Source: Bog-473 sp963843365 | GTDB taxonomy: Bacteria > Actinomycetota > Acidimicrobiia > Acidimicrobiales > RAAP-2 | Length of the DNA stretch: 64,000 bases | NCBI GenBank assembly: GCA_963843365.1 | Contig: CAWJKG010000003.1 | Location: 310,001 to 374,000 of the forward strand | Direction of reading: 5' to 3' | Shown: in pieces, positions 52,272 through 60,945 of the stretch | Position numbering within the stretch: position 1 is the first letter of the stretch | Layout of the letters: every line of letters starts with the position of its first letter | Program-made: the position numbers and the translations under genes | The notes under the pieces: model-generated | What the model saw: only the letters and a program-made list of their open reading frames with translations | The model's database searches: none | What the model was told of the DNA's origin: nothing

Positions 52272-52285
52272 GGGATGAAGGTCCT
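52272..52285. promoter_or_regulatory. DosR-like box upstream of the PPOX gene
   Basis: GGGATGAAGGTCCT fits the 14-bp layout except for the fifth base. It lies 62 nt before the minus-strand ATG at 52209. The rest of the 334-nt gap (52210-52543) holds no gene that I can support. Confidence 0.5.
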
Positions 52286-52510
52286 ATTAGCCGGTACGAG
52301 CCGAGCGGTTCCGACAGAGTCCTTGCGTGTGAGGTTCTCTCGAACACGTGCGCCCTGAAGCTGTTCGCCCCTCAATCAGCTGTCAGAGGACTATCTTCCC
52401 TACCCGAGATCACGCCTATGCGCGCACAATGACTGCATGGAAGAATCTCTCCGACTCTTCACGAGGAGAGTGGGGCGTCGGGTGGCCGAATCGCCCGTGC
52501 TGGAGTCTCC

Positions 52511-52819
52511 TCCGAGAGACGTTCCGGTGGTCCCCTGAGAGCCGTGGGCATGCGCCGACGGCAGGTACGGTCGATGATCCGCGCCGAATCGCTGATTCTG
52601 GCCATCTTCGGAGCGCTGATCGGGGTCGTCGTCGGTACGGGTCTCGGTGTCGCGCTGTCGTCGTCGCTCAAGAAGCAGGGGATCACCGATGTAGTTGTGC
52701 CAATCCCGAGCCTGCTCGTCTTCGTGATGATCGCCGCCCTGCTAGGCCTGGTTGCTGCCAGCTGGCCAGCGCGCCGAGCCGCCCGACTCGACGTGCTGGC
52801 CGCCATCGCTGCCGAATGA
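52511..52819 (+). pseudogene. Truncated FtsX-like ABC permease (C-terminal remnant)
   Basis: The frame reads SERRSGGPLRAVGMRRRQVRSM, the conserved segment before the last helices of MacB/FtsX permeases (normally ERxREIGLLRAVGM), then the last two helices and the typical end WPARRAARLDVLAAIAAE. Everything upstream of about 52511 is missing, so only the last ~100 residues of a protein of about 400-850 aa survive. No ATPase gene is left. It is a remnant within the island. Confidence 0.75.
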
Positions 52820-52884
52820 CCGTCGCATCCCCAATGGTTCCTCGTGACACCCAAGGCCGCGCAGATACAGATGGGGGAGTCAGC

Positions 52885-55050
52885 ATGAGCATGCTGTCGT
52901 TCGGCACCCGCTTTATCGTGAGTCCACGGACAAAGTATCTGGTCGTCGTCTTCTGGCTGGCTGTGATCGTGATCATGGTGCCGCTGGCTGCGCGCCTCTC
53001 GGGTGCGGAGCGCAACGACACCCAGGCCTGGCTGCCGGGAAGTGCTGAGTCGACCAAGGTCCTCGATGGCATGGCTGCTTTTCAGTCGCCGAACCTCATG
53101 CAGGCGGTCGTGGTATTCGAGCGCACGGGCGGGATCACCGCTCCGGACAAGACAGTGATTGCGACCGACGCCCGGCGTCTGAGCCGGCTTGGGCACCAAG
53201 ACGGTCCGGTCTCGGGACCAGAATTCTCAGCCGATGGAAAGGCCGCTCTGGTGGTAGTCCCGCTCGACCTGGGCCCCAACGGGTGGAAGCTCGCGTCAGG
53301 TGTGGTCAACCGAATGACAGCCCTGACCCGTGGGGATCCAGGCTTGCAGACCTACGTCACCGGGCCCGCCGGCTACGCGGCAGCGTCCGCCAAGGTCTTC
53401 AACGGAATCGACGGGGTGCTATTGCTCGGCACAGTTCTCATCGTCATCGTGATTCTCTTGGTCTGTTATCGGAGCCCAATGCTGTGGCTGCTTCCGGTTG
53501 CGTCGGCCGGTGTGGCACTCGTGGTCGCCGAGGGCATCATCTACCTGCTCGCGGCGCATGGCGGCCTCACGGTCAACGCACTGAGTGTCGGGATCCTCAC
53601 CGTGCTCGTCTTCGGAGCGGGAACTGATTATGCACTGCTGCTCGTCGCTCGCTATCGCGAGGAGCTACGCCACACTGAGGATCGGCACGTGGCGATGAGA
53701 GTGGCACTCACCCGAGCGGGGCCAGCGGTGATCGCCAGCGCCAGCACGGTCATCCTCGGACTCCTGTGCCTGTCCTTCGCCGAGACCAATTCGACAAGGA
53801 GTCTCGGTCCCGTGGCCGCCATCGGTGTTGCCGTCGCCCTTCTCGCCATGTTGACCTTGCTGCCGGCGCTCCTCGTGATCTTCGGTCTCCGGATGTTCTG
53901 GCCCTTCGTCCCTCGAGAGGGATCCGCGGAACCGACGCTGGGTGGTCCGTGGGCACGCATGGGCCGCTGGATCGCACGGCGACCCCGGCCGGTCTGGATC
54001 CTGACCGCCCTCCTTCTCGGAGTCATGGCGCTTGGTATCACAAGCTTGCACGCCGACGGCCTGACCAACGCCCAGGCCTACCGGGGTCACCCCGATGCCG
54101 TCCTGGGCGAGCAGGTCGTCGCCGGGCACTTCCCTGCCGGGGTTGGCTCGCCCGTCATCGTGATTGCGCCCGCTGTTGGCGCGTCGACTGTCGGCCACAT
54201 TCTGGCGCATACTGCTGGGATTGCCTCGGTTACTCCGCCTTTGGTCCGTCATGGCGAGGCCTACTACCAGGGAACGCTCGCTTCCCCGCCCGATAGTAGG
54301 GCCGCTTCCAACGTGATTGACCATCTGCGCACCGAGTACCAACGCACGCCGCAGCTGGCCGCGCTTGTGGGCGGTGCCACCGCCGTCAATCTCGATGTTG
54401 AGCGCGCGGCGACGCATGACCGCAACCTGATCATCCCGATCGTGCTGGTGGTCGTATTTGCGATTCTTGCCTTACTCCTTCGCGCGCTTATCGCTCCTTT
54501 GCTCTTGATGGCGACGGTTGTGCTCTCGCTTCTGGCCACCCTTGGTGTGAGTTCCTTCATCTTCACGCATCTGTTCGGATTTGCTGGGGAAGACGCGGCT
54601 ATGCCTCTGTACATCTTTGTCTTCTTGGTAGCACTTGGCATTGACTACAACATCTTCTTGATGAGTCGCGTCCGTGAGGAGTCGAAGCGGAGCGGGACCC
54701 TCTTCGGCGCCATCACGGCGCTCGGGGCTACGGGCGGGGTGATCACGGCCGCCGGGTTCGTCCTCGCCGGGACGTTCGCAGTGCTTTCGACTCTGCCGCT
54801 CACGACGTTTACGGAGGTCGGTTTCGCCGTCGCCTTCGGCGTTCTGCTGGACACCGTCGTCGTGCGATCGGTGCTCGTCACGGCACTCAATTTGGAACTG
54901 GGCGACCGCGTCTGGTGGCCGAGCCGCTTGAGCCGTGGCCCGAGCGCGGAGCAGGTGCACGACGACGTAAAGTCGCACCGAGCAGTCGTCCTACGGGGGA
55001 CTGGGACCGAAGATCAAAGGCGAAGCTCTGCGCCGCCGGGGCGTCACTGA
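52885..55050 (+). CDS. MMPL-family RND transporter
   Basis: A 721-aa membrane transporter. It has a first helix (YLVVVFWLAVIVIMVPL), an extracytoplasmic loop, a helix block with VFGAGTDYALLLVARYREEL (the proton-relay Asp/Tyr motif of MMPL), a second loop, then a second block with VALGIDYNIFLMSRVREE. The two halves are internal duplicates. Substrates of the family are lipids, siderophores or drugs. ATG 52885 has GGGGGAG upstream. A 9-bp hairpin follows at 55073-55093. Confidence 0.93.
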   Translation: MSMLSFGTRFIVSPRTKYLVVVFWLAVIVIMVPLAARLSGAERNDTQAWLPGSAESTKVLDGMAAFQSPNLMQAVVVFERTGGITAPDKTVIATDARRLSRLGHQDGPVSGPEFSADGKAALVVVPLDLGPNGWKLASGVVNRMTALTRGDPGLQTYVTGPAGYAAASAKVFNGIDGVLLLGTVLIVIVILLVCYRSPMLWLLPVASAGVALVVAEGIIYLLAAHGGLTVNALSVGILTVLVFGAGTDYALLLVARYREELRHTEDRHVAMRVALTRAGPAVIASASTVILGLLCLSFAETNSTRSLGPVAAIGVAVALLAMLTLLPALLVIFGLRMFWPFVPREGSAEPTLGGPWARMGRWIARRPRPVWILTALLLGVMALGITSLHADGLTNAQAYRGHPDAVLGEQVVAGHFPAGVGSPVIVIAPAVGASTVGHILAHTAGIASVTPPLVRHGEAYYQGTLASPPDSRAASNVIDHLRTEYQRTPQLAALVGGATAVNLDVERAATHDRNLIIPIVLVVVFAILALLLRALIAPLLLMATVVLSLLATLGVSSFIFTHLFGFAGEDAAMPLYIFVFLVALGIDYNIFLMSRVREESKRSGTLFGAITALGATGGVITAAGFVLAGTFAVLSTLPLTTFTEVGFAVAFGVLLDTVVVRSVLVTALNLELGDRVWWPSRLSRGPSAEQVHDDVKSHRAVVLRGTGTEDQRRSSAPPGRH

Positions 55051-55072
55051 GGGGATTGCTCGCGAAGCCCTG

Positions 55073-55093
55073 CTGACATCGCATCGATGTCAG
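55073..55093. terminator. Hairpin downstream of the MMPL gene
   Basis: A perfect 9-bp stem (CTGACATCG / CGATGTCAG) with a 3-nt loop, 22 nt after the MMPL stop. It has no T-run. Nothing else is visible between the two convergent genes. Confidence 0.5.
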
Positions 55094-55189
55094 TGCAGAA
55101 GGCCCACTCCGTGACGCCTCCTCGAGGGGTGCCTACATACGACGGAGATCCTCAACGCCTGCCGTTGTGGCGCTCGATCTCGTACCGCG

Positions 55190-55756
55190 TCACTCGGGGA
55201 GAGATTGCGCGCCATGGGACGAAAACCAGTGGTCCAGTCCAACGTCAGGAATGATCTCGTAGCCAACGGATCCGGCCCTGGAGAGGGGTTTCAGAATTCC
55301 GACGATGTAGCGGGCATAGATCTCTGCCTCCGCGGCGGAGTGCCACGAGTACAGCCCGGCGTAGTCGGCCGAATCCGGATCGACCATCCAGAGTTTGACG
55401 CGATAACCGGCGAACCCGGCGAACAGGAATGTGTTGACGAGGCAGAGGCGCTCGAACAGGAACCGCCGCACCCGGCTTCCGACAGGAATCCCCCAAAGAT
55501 GAAACCAGACTGCCAAGGTGACCTCTTCCGATCCAGAGTCGCCGTCGCAGATGGACTCGCGGAACACCGTGAAGGTCCGCCCATCGGGCAACGTGGCAAA
55601 AGACCCGATCCGAGCGCGTCGAAGATGAAGTCGCCTCCTGAGAAGCAGTTCAGCGGTGCGTCCGACACAGATGGAGGCCTGGACGAGCAATGATCGTTGG
55701 CTGGTTCCTACGCCACGCGACTCGAATCCTCGATCGGGATCATCCGGAGCAGTCAC
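55190..55756 (-). CDS. Protein of unknown function
   Basis: A 188-aa soluble protein I do not recognise. It has a central block FTVFRESICDGD and a C-terminal block GYRVKLWMVDPDSADYAGLYSW followed by AEIYARYIVGILKPLSRAGSVGYEI. That alternation resembles a ferredoxin-like or dimeric alpha/beta barrel, as in heme-degrading or antibiotic-monooxygenase proteins, but the resemblance is weak. GTG start at 55756. It is divergent from the SRPBCC-like gene, and the shared promoter region holds two DosR-like boxes. Confidence 0.65.
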   Translation of the reverse strand: MTAPDDPDRGFESRGVGTSQRSLLVQASICVGRTAELLLRRRLHLRRARIGSFATLPDGRTFTVFRESICDGDSGSEEVTLAVWFHLWGIPVGSRVRRFLFERLCLVNTFLFAGFAGYRVKLWMVDPDSADYAGLYSWHSAAEAEIYARYIVGILKPLSRAGSVGYEIIPDVGLDHWFSSHGAQSLPE

Positions 55757-55792
55757 CAGCTCATGGTTGCAGGAGCGTCCTTCAGTAGCCCG

Positions 55793-55828
55793 AGTTCAAA
55801 GGTCCTGTGGGATGGGGACATTGGTCCC
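55793..55828. promoter_or_regulatory. Pair of DosR-like boxes in a divergent promoter
   Basis: GGGACATTGGTCCC at 55815-55828 is a complete box; AGTTCAAAGGTCCT at 55793-55806 keeps the right half. Starts are 22 bp apart. They lie between the divergent genes starting at 55756 (minus) and 55909 (plus), 37 nt from the former. Confidence 0.6.
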
Positions 55829-55908
55829 CTTGTGATGGCGACCGGGACTCCGCACGCTTGTCGAATGACGATCAGGCGTAAGGCGGCAGCGGTGTCGGGG
55901 GTCTTCTC

Positions 55909-56643
55909 TTGAAGGAGCTACCTGCTGCGCGAAGAGCGATGCGAGGTGGCGGCATCGTTGCCGGAACCCTCGCGCTTGCCGCCGGACTAGAGATCCTCTC
56001 TTACCCCTCCTGGCGGGACTGGTGTCTCACCTGGGGTGCCTTGGAACAGGAGAAGACAAGGACCCTTCCCGGTGACGATCTACTGGACGACGCTGATCTG
56101 GTTTCAACCCGCGCCGTGTCGATCGATGCCCCGTGCAGTGGTATTTGGCCGTGGTTGGCCCAGATGGGATCAGGTCGGGGCGGTCTCTACACCTACGACT
56201 GGATCGAGAACCTCTTCGGCTTGCACATGCACAGCGCTGACGTGATCCTTCCGCAGTTCCAGGACATTGAGGTCGGTTACGCACAACGACTCGGCAAGAA
56301 CGGGCCCGTTCTTCGCGTTGCGGTAGCGGACGAAGACGCTGCGCTCGTGCTTCGGTCGGACGATGGCAGCTGGGTCTGGGCCTTCTGTCTCATACCCGAC
56401 GGGGATAGGACCCGCCTCGTCAGCCGAAACAGGATCTCCATACCCGCGACGTCCAAGCTGTCCCGGGCGCTCTACAAATACGTCATGGAGCCTGGGAGCC
56501 TGGTTATGGAGCGCAAGATGTTGCTGGGCATCAAACAGCGTGCTGAGCGGCAGACATTCGCTGGCCGGTTGGGACAGGCCGAGACCGGGTCGCTCGGAAT
56601 GGGTCTCCCAGCACGCCTGAAGGTGGTACCACCATGCGCCTGA
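55909..56643 (+). CDS. SRPBCC-like protein with N-terminal membrane helix
   Basis: A 244-aa protein. A hydrophobic segment (IVAGTLALAAGLEIL) is followed by a domain with VSIDAPCSGIWPWLAQMGSGRGG, LYTYDWIENLFGL and a C-terminal helix (YKYVMEPGSLVMERKMLLG), all typical of SRPBCC/Bet-v1-like proteins of actinobacteria. A hydrophobic ligand is expected but unknown. Start is TTG 55909; ATG 55939 (MRGGG) is an alternative. The last ~10 codons lie inside a 23-bp tandem repeat, so the C-terminus (ARLKVVPPCA) may be recent. Confidence 0.72.
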   Translation: MKELPAARRAMRGGGIVAGTLALAAGLEILSYPSWRDWCLTWGALEQEKTRTLPGDDLLDDADLVSTRAVSIDAPCSGIWPWLAQMGSGRGGLYTYDWIENLFGLHMHSADVILPQFQDIEVGYAQRLGKNGPVLRVAVADEDAALVLRSDDGSWVWAFCLIPDGDRTRLVSRNRISIPATSKLSRALYKYVMEPGSLVMERKMLLGIKQRAERQTFAGRLGQAETGSLGMGLPARLKVVPPCA

Positions 56644-56682
56644 AGGTGGTACCACCATGCGCCTGAAGGTGGTATCACCATG
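56614..56682. repeat. Three 23-bp tandem repeats with a 12-bp palindrome each
   Basis: Three head-to-tail copies of a 23-bp unit at 56614-56636, 56637-56659 and 56660-56682. The first two are identical and the third has one change. Each holds GGTGGTACCACC, a perfect 12-bp palindrome (GGTGGTATCACC in the third). The array overlaps the 3' end of the SRPBCC-like gene. The rest of the gap to 56853 shows no gene. Confidence 0.92.
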
Positions 56683-56853
56683 CGGCGGTCCTCTTGCTGC
56701 GGAGTGGACCTGATCCCGCGCCGGATGCGCCGAGAGTCTCAGTCTCGAGCTGCAGCGCGACCGAACCGAATGCCACACCCATCGCCCAGCGTACGCATCG
56801 GGTGAGCGTCAAAGGATCACCCATCAAGCAGGTCGAATGCCGATGCCGATTTC

Positions 56854-57021
56854 CTACCCGAGCTGCGTCAGCACTCCCTCGAGCGAGGCCCGCCGGGTGC
56901 GCAACCCATCCCGGTAGGTGGGGTTGTCCGTGTCCGCGATCTCTGAGCTGAGGTCCCCGAGCACTTCTCTCAAGAGCTCACCCAGGTCCGCCACCTGCTC
57001 GTCGGTCAGTTCGATCTTCAT
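56854..57021 (-). CDS. Small conserved actinobacterial-type protein, 55 aa
   Basis: A 55-aa helical protein, MKIELTDEQVADLGELL then LGDLSSEIADTDNPTYRDGLRTRR. This pattern is familiar from small proteins found across actinobacteria, often next to stress genes; no function is known. ATG 57021 is set by GAGGGA upstream; the longer frame to 57102 lacks a start with a ribosome site. It probably forms two helices. A DosR-like box lies 84 nt upstream. Confidence 0.75.
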   Translation of the reverse strand: MKIELTDEQVADLGELLREVLGDLSSEIADTDNPTYRDGLRTRRASLEGVLTQLG

Positions 57022-57104
57022 CGCATGTCCCTCTCGTTGCAGTGGGTAGGAACCCACCGTGTTCCGTAACGGCAATTGATGCGCCTCGAGCTCCGGGTGC
57101 ACAA

Positions 57105-57151
57105 GGGACTTACGTCACAACACCAGGTCTGCAACGGAGGACCTATGTCTC
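57105..57151. promoter_or_regulatory. Pair of DosR-like boxes upstream of the 55-aa gene
   Basis: GGGACTTACGTCAC at 57105-57118 and AGGACCTATGTCTC at 57138-57151, starts 33 bp apart (three turns). They lie in the 426-nt gap between the 55-aa gene and the MFS gene and could serve either. The rest of the gap carries no convincing gene. Confidence 0.5.
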
Positions 57152-57447
57152 TATTCGTTCCCGTGGGCCCGAGACAGGCTGGAGTGGTGTACGAGGTGCG
57201 CTTCCACAATCGGGTGGGCAGGGCGCTGTGATCGCGGCTGACCTGCTCGTCGACCTTGCCGAAGGAGAGGTCGATGGGTTTCATTTTCGCCCGCCGTACG
57301 GTACTTCGTCACCAGATCGCGGGTCTCTCGTCCGATGAGTTCAGTGCTCCTTGAGTGTGGCGGATCACCCCGGGACCTGATCGAGCTTGGCGCCGATCAT
57401 CCTTCGGAAGAGCCCGGATCACTCTGGTCAGCAGACCGATCGTCGTG

Positions 57448-59100
57448 ATGGTCCTCGTCTCGGCCACACAACCAGAGGCCCAGAACACTGGGATGTCTGG
57501 GGCGAGACGCCGGGCGACGCTTGCCGTTCTGTGCGTCACCTTGTTGCTCATCAGCCTCGACACGACGATCCTCAATGTTGCCCTGCCGTCAATCGTCCGG
57601 GGTTTGCAGGCCACCTCAACGCAACTGCAATGGGTGGTGGACGCCTTCGCAGTCTTCTTTGCCGGGTTGCTGCTGACATTCGGAGCGCTTGGCGATCGAC
57701 TCGGTCGGAAGTGGGTGTTCATGGCCGGACTCGTCGTCTTTGGCTGCGGGTCTGCCTGTGCGGCCTGGTCAGGCACTCCTGACCGGCTCACAGCAGCACG
57801 AGCGCTCATGGGACTGGGCGCAGCTGCCCTGATGCCCTCCACGTTGTCGATCCTCACGAACGTCTTCACCGGAGATCGAGATCGATCGAGGGCGATCGGA
57901 ATATGGTCCGGAACGGCTGGCCTCGGGGTAGCCATCGGCCCAATGCTCGGCGGACTTCTCCTGGTCCACTTCTGGTGGGGTTCTGTATTTCTGATCAACG
58001 TTCCGATCGCCGCCATCGGCCTCGTTGCGACCGCCCTCTTCATCCCCAACTCGAAGAGTCCGCATCCGCGGCGAGCCGATCCGCTGGGTGCGGTTCTCTC
58101 CGTCATGGGGGTGAGCCTGTTGTTATGGGCGATCATCGAGGCACCGAGCCGCACATGGACCTCTCCGCTCATTGTCGGAGCGCTGGCTGCATCGGTCATC
58201 GTTCTCACCTGCTTCGTCCTGTGGGAACGAAATACCACACACCCGATGCTTCCGCTGGAGTTCTTCAAAAATCGTCGGTATAGCGCCGCCATCGCATCAC
58301 TGGCGCTGCTCCTCTTTGCCCTCCTGGGCATGTTCTTTTTGCTCACCCAGTACCTGCAATTCGCGCTTGGCTTCAGCCCACTCAAGACCGGGTTGGCGAT
58401 CGGCCCCATCGCGCTGATCGTCTTGGTCGCCGCGCCCACTTCCGTGGTCGTCGCTCGGCGCTTCGGCACCAAGCTGGTGGTCGGTGGCGGCCTTCTCCTG
58501 GTTGCGGGTGGACTCGGACTGCTCTCACGAACCACCGTCGACAGCACCTACGCCGCAGCCGTACCGTCGATCGCGCTCATCGGCCTCGGGGTGGGTCTCG
58601 GGCTCGCCCCATGCGTCGAGTCAATCATGGGATCTCTGCCGATAGCCGATGCGGGAGTGGGCTCCGCGACGAGTGACACCTCCATGCAGCTGGGCGGCGC
58701 ACTGGGGGTGGCCGTCCTCGGCACAGCCCTCAACATGCGCTATCAGGAATTCATGACCCCGCTGCTGGCACATCAACACATCCCGCCGAACATCGAGAAG
58801 CTGATTCTCGGGTCACTCGGCGGCGCCCTGGCCGTCGCCACCCATGTTCCGGGAAAAGCCGGGATGGCACTGGCTGAAGCTGCACGACGAGGTTTTGTGT
58901 CAGGAATGGATCTCGGGCTGGTGGTCGCCACCATTGTCGTTGCCGCGGCCGGCATAGTCGTTCTGGCTGCACTCCCAAGTAGGGGTTCGCAGAATCCCTT
59001 GTCCGATGGGACCCCAGGTGCTGTCGCAGCGCGACCTCCCGATGACGGCGAAAGAGCATCGAGAGCTTCAGCGGCGCACACGGGAGGGTCGAAGCAATGA
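57448..59100 (+). CDS. DHA2-type MFS drug transporter
   Basis: A 550-aa 14-helix exporter. Helix 1 has LLLISLDTTILNVALPSI, motif A is FGALGDRLGRKW, and motif C is GTAGLGVAIGPMLGGLLL. It ends with a polar tail. Substrate unknown. ATG 57448 is used; ATG 57493 (MSGARRR) is possible and neither has a clear ribosome site. Similarity to the frameshifted exporter at 26-27.6 kb is at family level only. Confidence 0.9.
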   Translation: MVLVSATQPEAQNTGMSGARRRATLAVLCVTLLLISLDTTILNVALPSIVRGLQATSTQLQWVVDAFAVFFAGLLLTFGALGDRLGRKWVFMAGLVVFGCGSACAAWSGTPDRLTAARALMGLGAAALMPSTLSILTNVFTGDRDRSRAIGIWSGTAGLGVAIGPMLGGLLLVHFWWGSVFLINVPIAAIGLVATALFIPNSKSPHPRRADPLGAVLSVMGVSLLLWAIIEAPSRTWTSPLIVGALAASVIVLTCFVLWERNTTHPMLPLEFFKNRRYSAAIASLALLLFALLGMFFLLTQYLQFALGFSPLKTGLAIGPIALIVLVAAPTSVVVARRFGTKLVVGGGLLLVAGGLGLLSRTTVDSTYAAAVPSIALIGLGVGLGLAPCVESIMGSLPIADAGVGSATSDTSMQLGGALGVAVLGTALNMRYQEFMTPLLAHQHIPPNIEKLILGSLGGALAVATHVPGKAGMALAEAARRGFVSGMDLGLVVATIVVAAAGIVVLAALPSRGSQNPLSDGTPGAVAARPPDDGERASRASAAHTGGSKQ

Positions 59101-59243
59101 GGCAGGTACAAGGGTGTGCTCTGGAGATTCAAGCTGTGCCAGCGGTGTGCCACTACCCACGAACTTGTGAGACAAGCGGGGGGAACGCCGGAGTGGTCGA
59201 ATGTCAGCCCGCCATCCACCTCCGGACACGAATGACCACCATC

Positions 59244-59279
59244 GGGACCTTCGTCCTACCCATGAAGGACATTCGGCCT
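59244..59279. promoter_or_regulatory. Pair of DosR-like boxes upstream of the 157-aa/hsp20 genes
   Basis: GGGACCTTCGTCCT at 59244-59257 is a full box, and AGGACATTCGGCCT at 59266-59279 matches with one change in the right half. Starts are 22 bp apart. The second ends 84 nt before the GTG of the 157-aa gene. Confidence 0.65.
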
Positions 59280-59363
59280 CTCAACATTTCGTGATGTCGG
59301 GCGTAGCTTCAAAGCGATGAAGGCTTCGCCAGATGTCGACGCACTGCAGGCAAAGGGACAACG

Positions 59364-59837
59364 GTGACAATGTGGCAGCGTCGTCAGCGCGAAGCGCTTC
59401 GTCGTGCCTGCGCGGACCTGGTCCAAGACGCCGGAGCCTTTCTCGAAGGCGGCCTCGTTGAAGCTCTTGAGGCCCGTAAGGAAGCGGTGCCGGCCTGGGC
59501 TTGGACCAACCTTCTCGCCCACGGCTCCATTGAGCGGCTGCGTTGGGCCAGTCTCGAGCAGCGTCTGGGCAGCGACCAGAACCGCGAATGGCGGGAGGGC
59601 CGCTCCCATCTCGCCCATCTCGTGCTCCAGGCGGCCGGCCCGTTTGGCCCAATGGTGATGTTCCAGCAAGACGGGGCGTTGATTCCGCTTGAGCTGATGC
59701 TGGCCGCTCATCCGGAACCGGGCAGGTCCAGTCCCGGGGATTGGGTGGCCCAAGTCGAGGCCGCGCTCAAGCTTTACCGGGACACCCAGCGGGCCATGTA
59801 TCCGGACCCGAACCGATTGAACGGTGAGTGGTCATGA
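59364..59837 (+). CDS. Protein of unknown function
   Basis: A 157-aa soluble, mostly helical protein with no membrane segment and no motif that I recognise. It has a Trp-rich start (MTMWQRRQREAL), a central WAWTNLLAHGSIERLRWASLEQRL and an acidic/amphipathic C-terminus. GTG 59364 is supported by AAAGGGA 6 nt upstream. It precedes hsp20 by 79 nt and may share its promoter, which has two DosR-like boxes. Confidence 0.7.
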   Translation: MTMWQRRQREALRRACADLVQDAGAFLEGGLVEALEARKEAVPAWAWTNLLAHGSIERLRWASLEQRLGSDQNREWREGRSHLAHLVLQAAGPFGPMVMFQQDGALIPLELMLAAHPEPGRSSPGDWVAQVEAALKLYRDTQRAMYPDPNRLNGEWS

Positions 59838-59916
59838 CTCCGGTCGACCGGAGAGGATCCCGACAGACATCCGTTGAAGCTCTGGACTCCTGATTTCGAC
59901 AACAAGGAGGAAGACA

Positions 59917-60339
59917 ATGGCGAAGACAATGACTCGTTGGGAGCCGTTCTCGTTGGAGCTGCCGGATCGGTGGAAGAGGTTCCTCGATCTCGTCCCTGAC
60001 GGCGAGCAGTGGATGAAGGTCGAGGAAGTGCACGAGGCCGATTCTCTCGTGATACGGGCTGAACTGCCCGGCGTCGATCCCGAAAAGGATGTCGAGATCT
60101 CGGTGACTGATGGCATCTTGCACATCGAAGGCCGGCGTGAGGAGCGTAAGGAGGACAAGGATGGCGGGTATCGGTCCGAATTTCACTACGGCACCTTTTC
60201 CCGGGATCTGACGCTGCCGAAGGGGGTTGAGACCAAAGAGGTCAAGGCGTCCTACCGTGACGGCATCCTCGAGGTGCGGATCCCGTGGCCGGAGCAAACG
60301 CCAAAGGCCCCTGAGCGAGTCGCCATCACTCGATCCTGA
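59917..60339 (+). CDS. Hsp20/alpha-crystallin small heat-shock protein
   Basis: A 140-aa small heat-shock protein, an ATP-independent holdase. The alpha-crystallin domain runs from MKVEEVHEADSLVIRAELPGVDPEKDVEIS to the last strands, with HIEGRREERKE, FSRDLTLPKGV and YRDGILEVRIPWPE (the conserved GxLxxxxP-like segment). AAGGAGG lies upstream of the ATG. Mycobacterial HspX, of the same family, is a leading DosR target, which fits the boxes upstream of the gene before it. Confidence 0.95.
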   Translation: MAKTMTRWEPFSLELPDRWKRFLDLVPDGEQWMKVEEVHEADSLVIRAELPGVDPEKDVEISVTDGILHIEGRREERKEDKDGGYRSEFHYGTFSRDLTLPKGVETKEVKASYRDGILEVRIPWPEQTPKAPERVAITRS

Positions 60340-60445
60340 AACCGATCGCCAGTGGATGCGCCCACGCGACATTTACGGGATGAAAACGAGGACACATCAA
60401 CCGGACAGTCGGTCGCACCCGTTGTGGCCTGGACATCTGAAGAGA

Positions 60446-60515
<70 letters not shown>

Positions 60516-60553
60516 GAATCGGGCGACAGTCTAAAGCCTCTACTCTCGACCCC

Positions 60554-60934
60554 GTGGAAACATTGTACGAGCGGGTCGGCGGGGAATCGTTCTTCGTGGA
60601 CCTGGTCGACCGCTTTTATCTGGGAGTTGCCGGCGATCCCCTGCTGCGACCGTTGTATCCCGACGACCTGGCCGACTCCTCGCGCCACCTCGCACTGTTC
60701 CTGATGCAGTACTGGGGCGGTCCCTCGACCTACGGGGAGGAGCGGGGCCACCCCCGGCTCCGGATGCGCCATGCCCCCTTCGTCATCGGGCCGGCGGAGC
60801 GCGACGCCTGGTTGCGCCACATGCTGGTGGCCTTGGACGAGCTCGGGGCCGATGACCGGGTCGCACCCGGCGACGCGGCCGAGTTGCGAGACTACCTCCA
60901 GATGGCTGCCGGCTCCCTGGTCAACACCCCCTGA
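60554..60934 (+). CDS. glbO: Group II truncated haemoglobin
   Basis: A 126-aa 2-on-2 globin that binds O2, NO or peroxide. The proximal His is H73 in RMRHAPF; the Tyr in RFYLGVA is the B10 residue. It has MQYWGGPSTYGEERGHPRLRMRH as in HbO-type proteins, and W in DAWLRHM is the family's G8 Trp. GTG 60554 begins right after the tRNA gene and is the first backbone gene to the right of the island. Oxygen or NO handling fits its neighbourhood but not necessarily its regulation. Confidence 0.92.
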   Translation: METLYERVGGESFFVDLVDRFYLGVAGDPLLRPLYPDDLADSSRHLALFLMQYWGGPSTYGEERGHPRLRMRHAPFVIGPAERDAWLRHMLVALDELGADDRVAPGDAAELRDYLQMAAGSLVNTP

Positions 60935-60945
60935 ACGGGGCGCGT

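Noticed and set aside
57042..57338. A 98-codon frame in the 426-nt gap before the MFS gene
   Set aside because: It has no ribosome site or motif, and it contains two DosR-like boxes.
59097..59294. A 65-codon frame after the MFS gene
   Set aside because: It covers the paired DosR-like boxes, lacks a ribosome site and has no protein-like character; the region is better read as regulatory.
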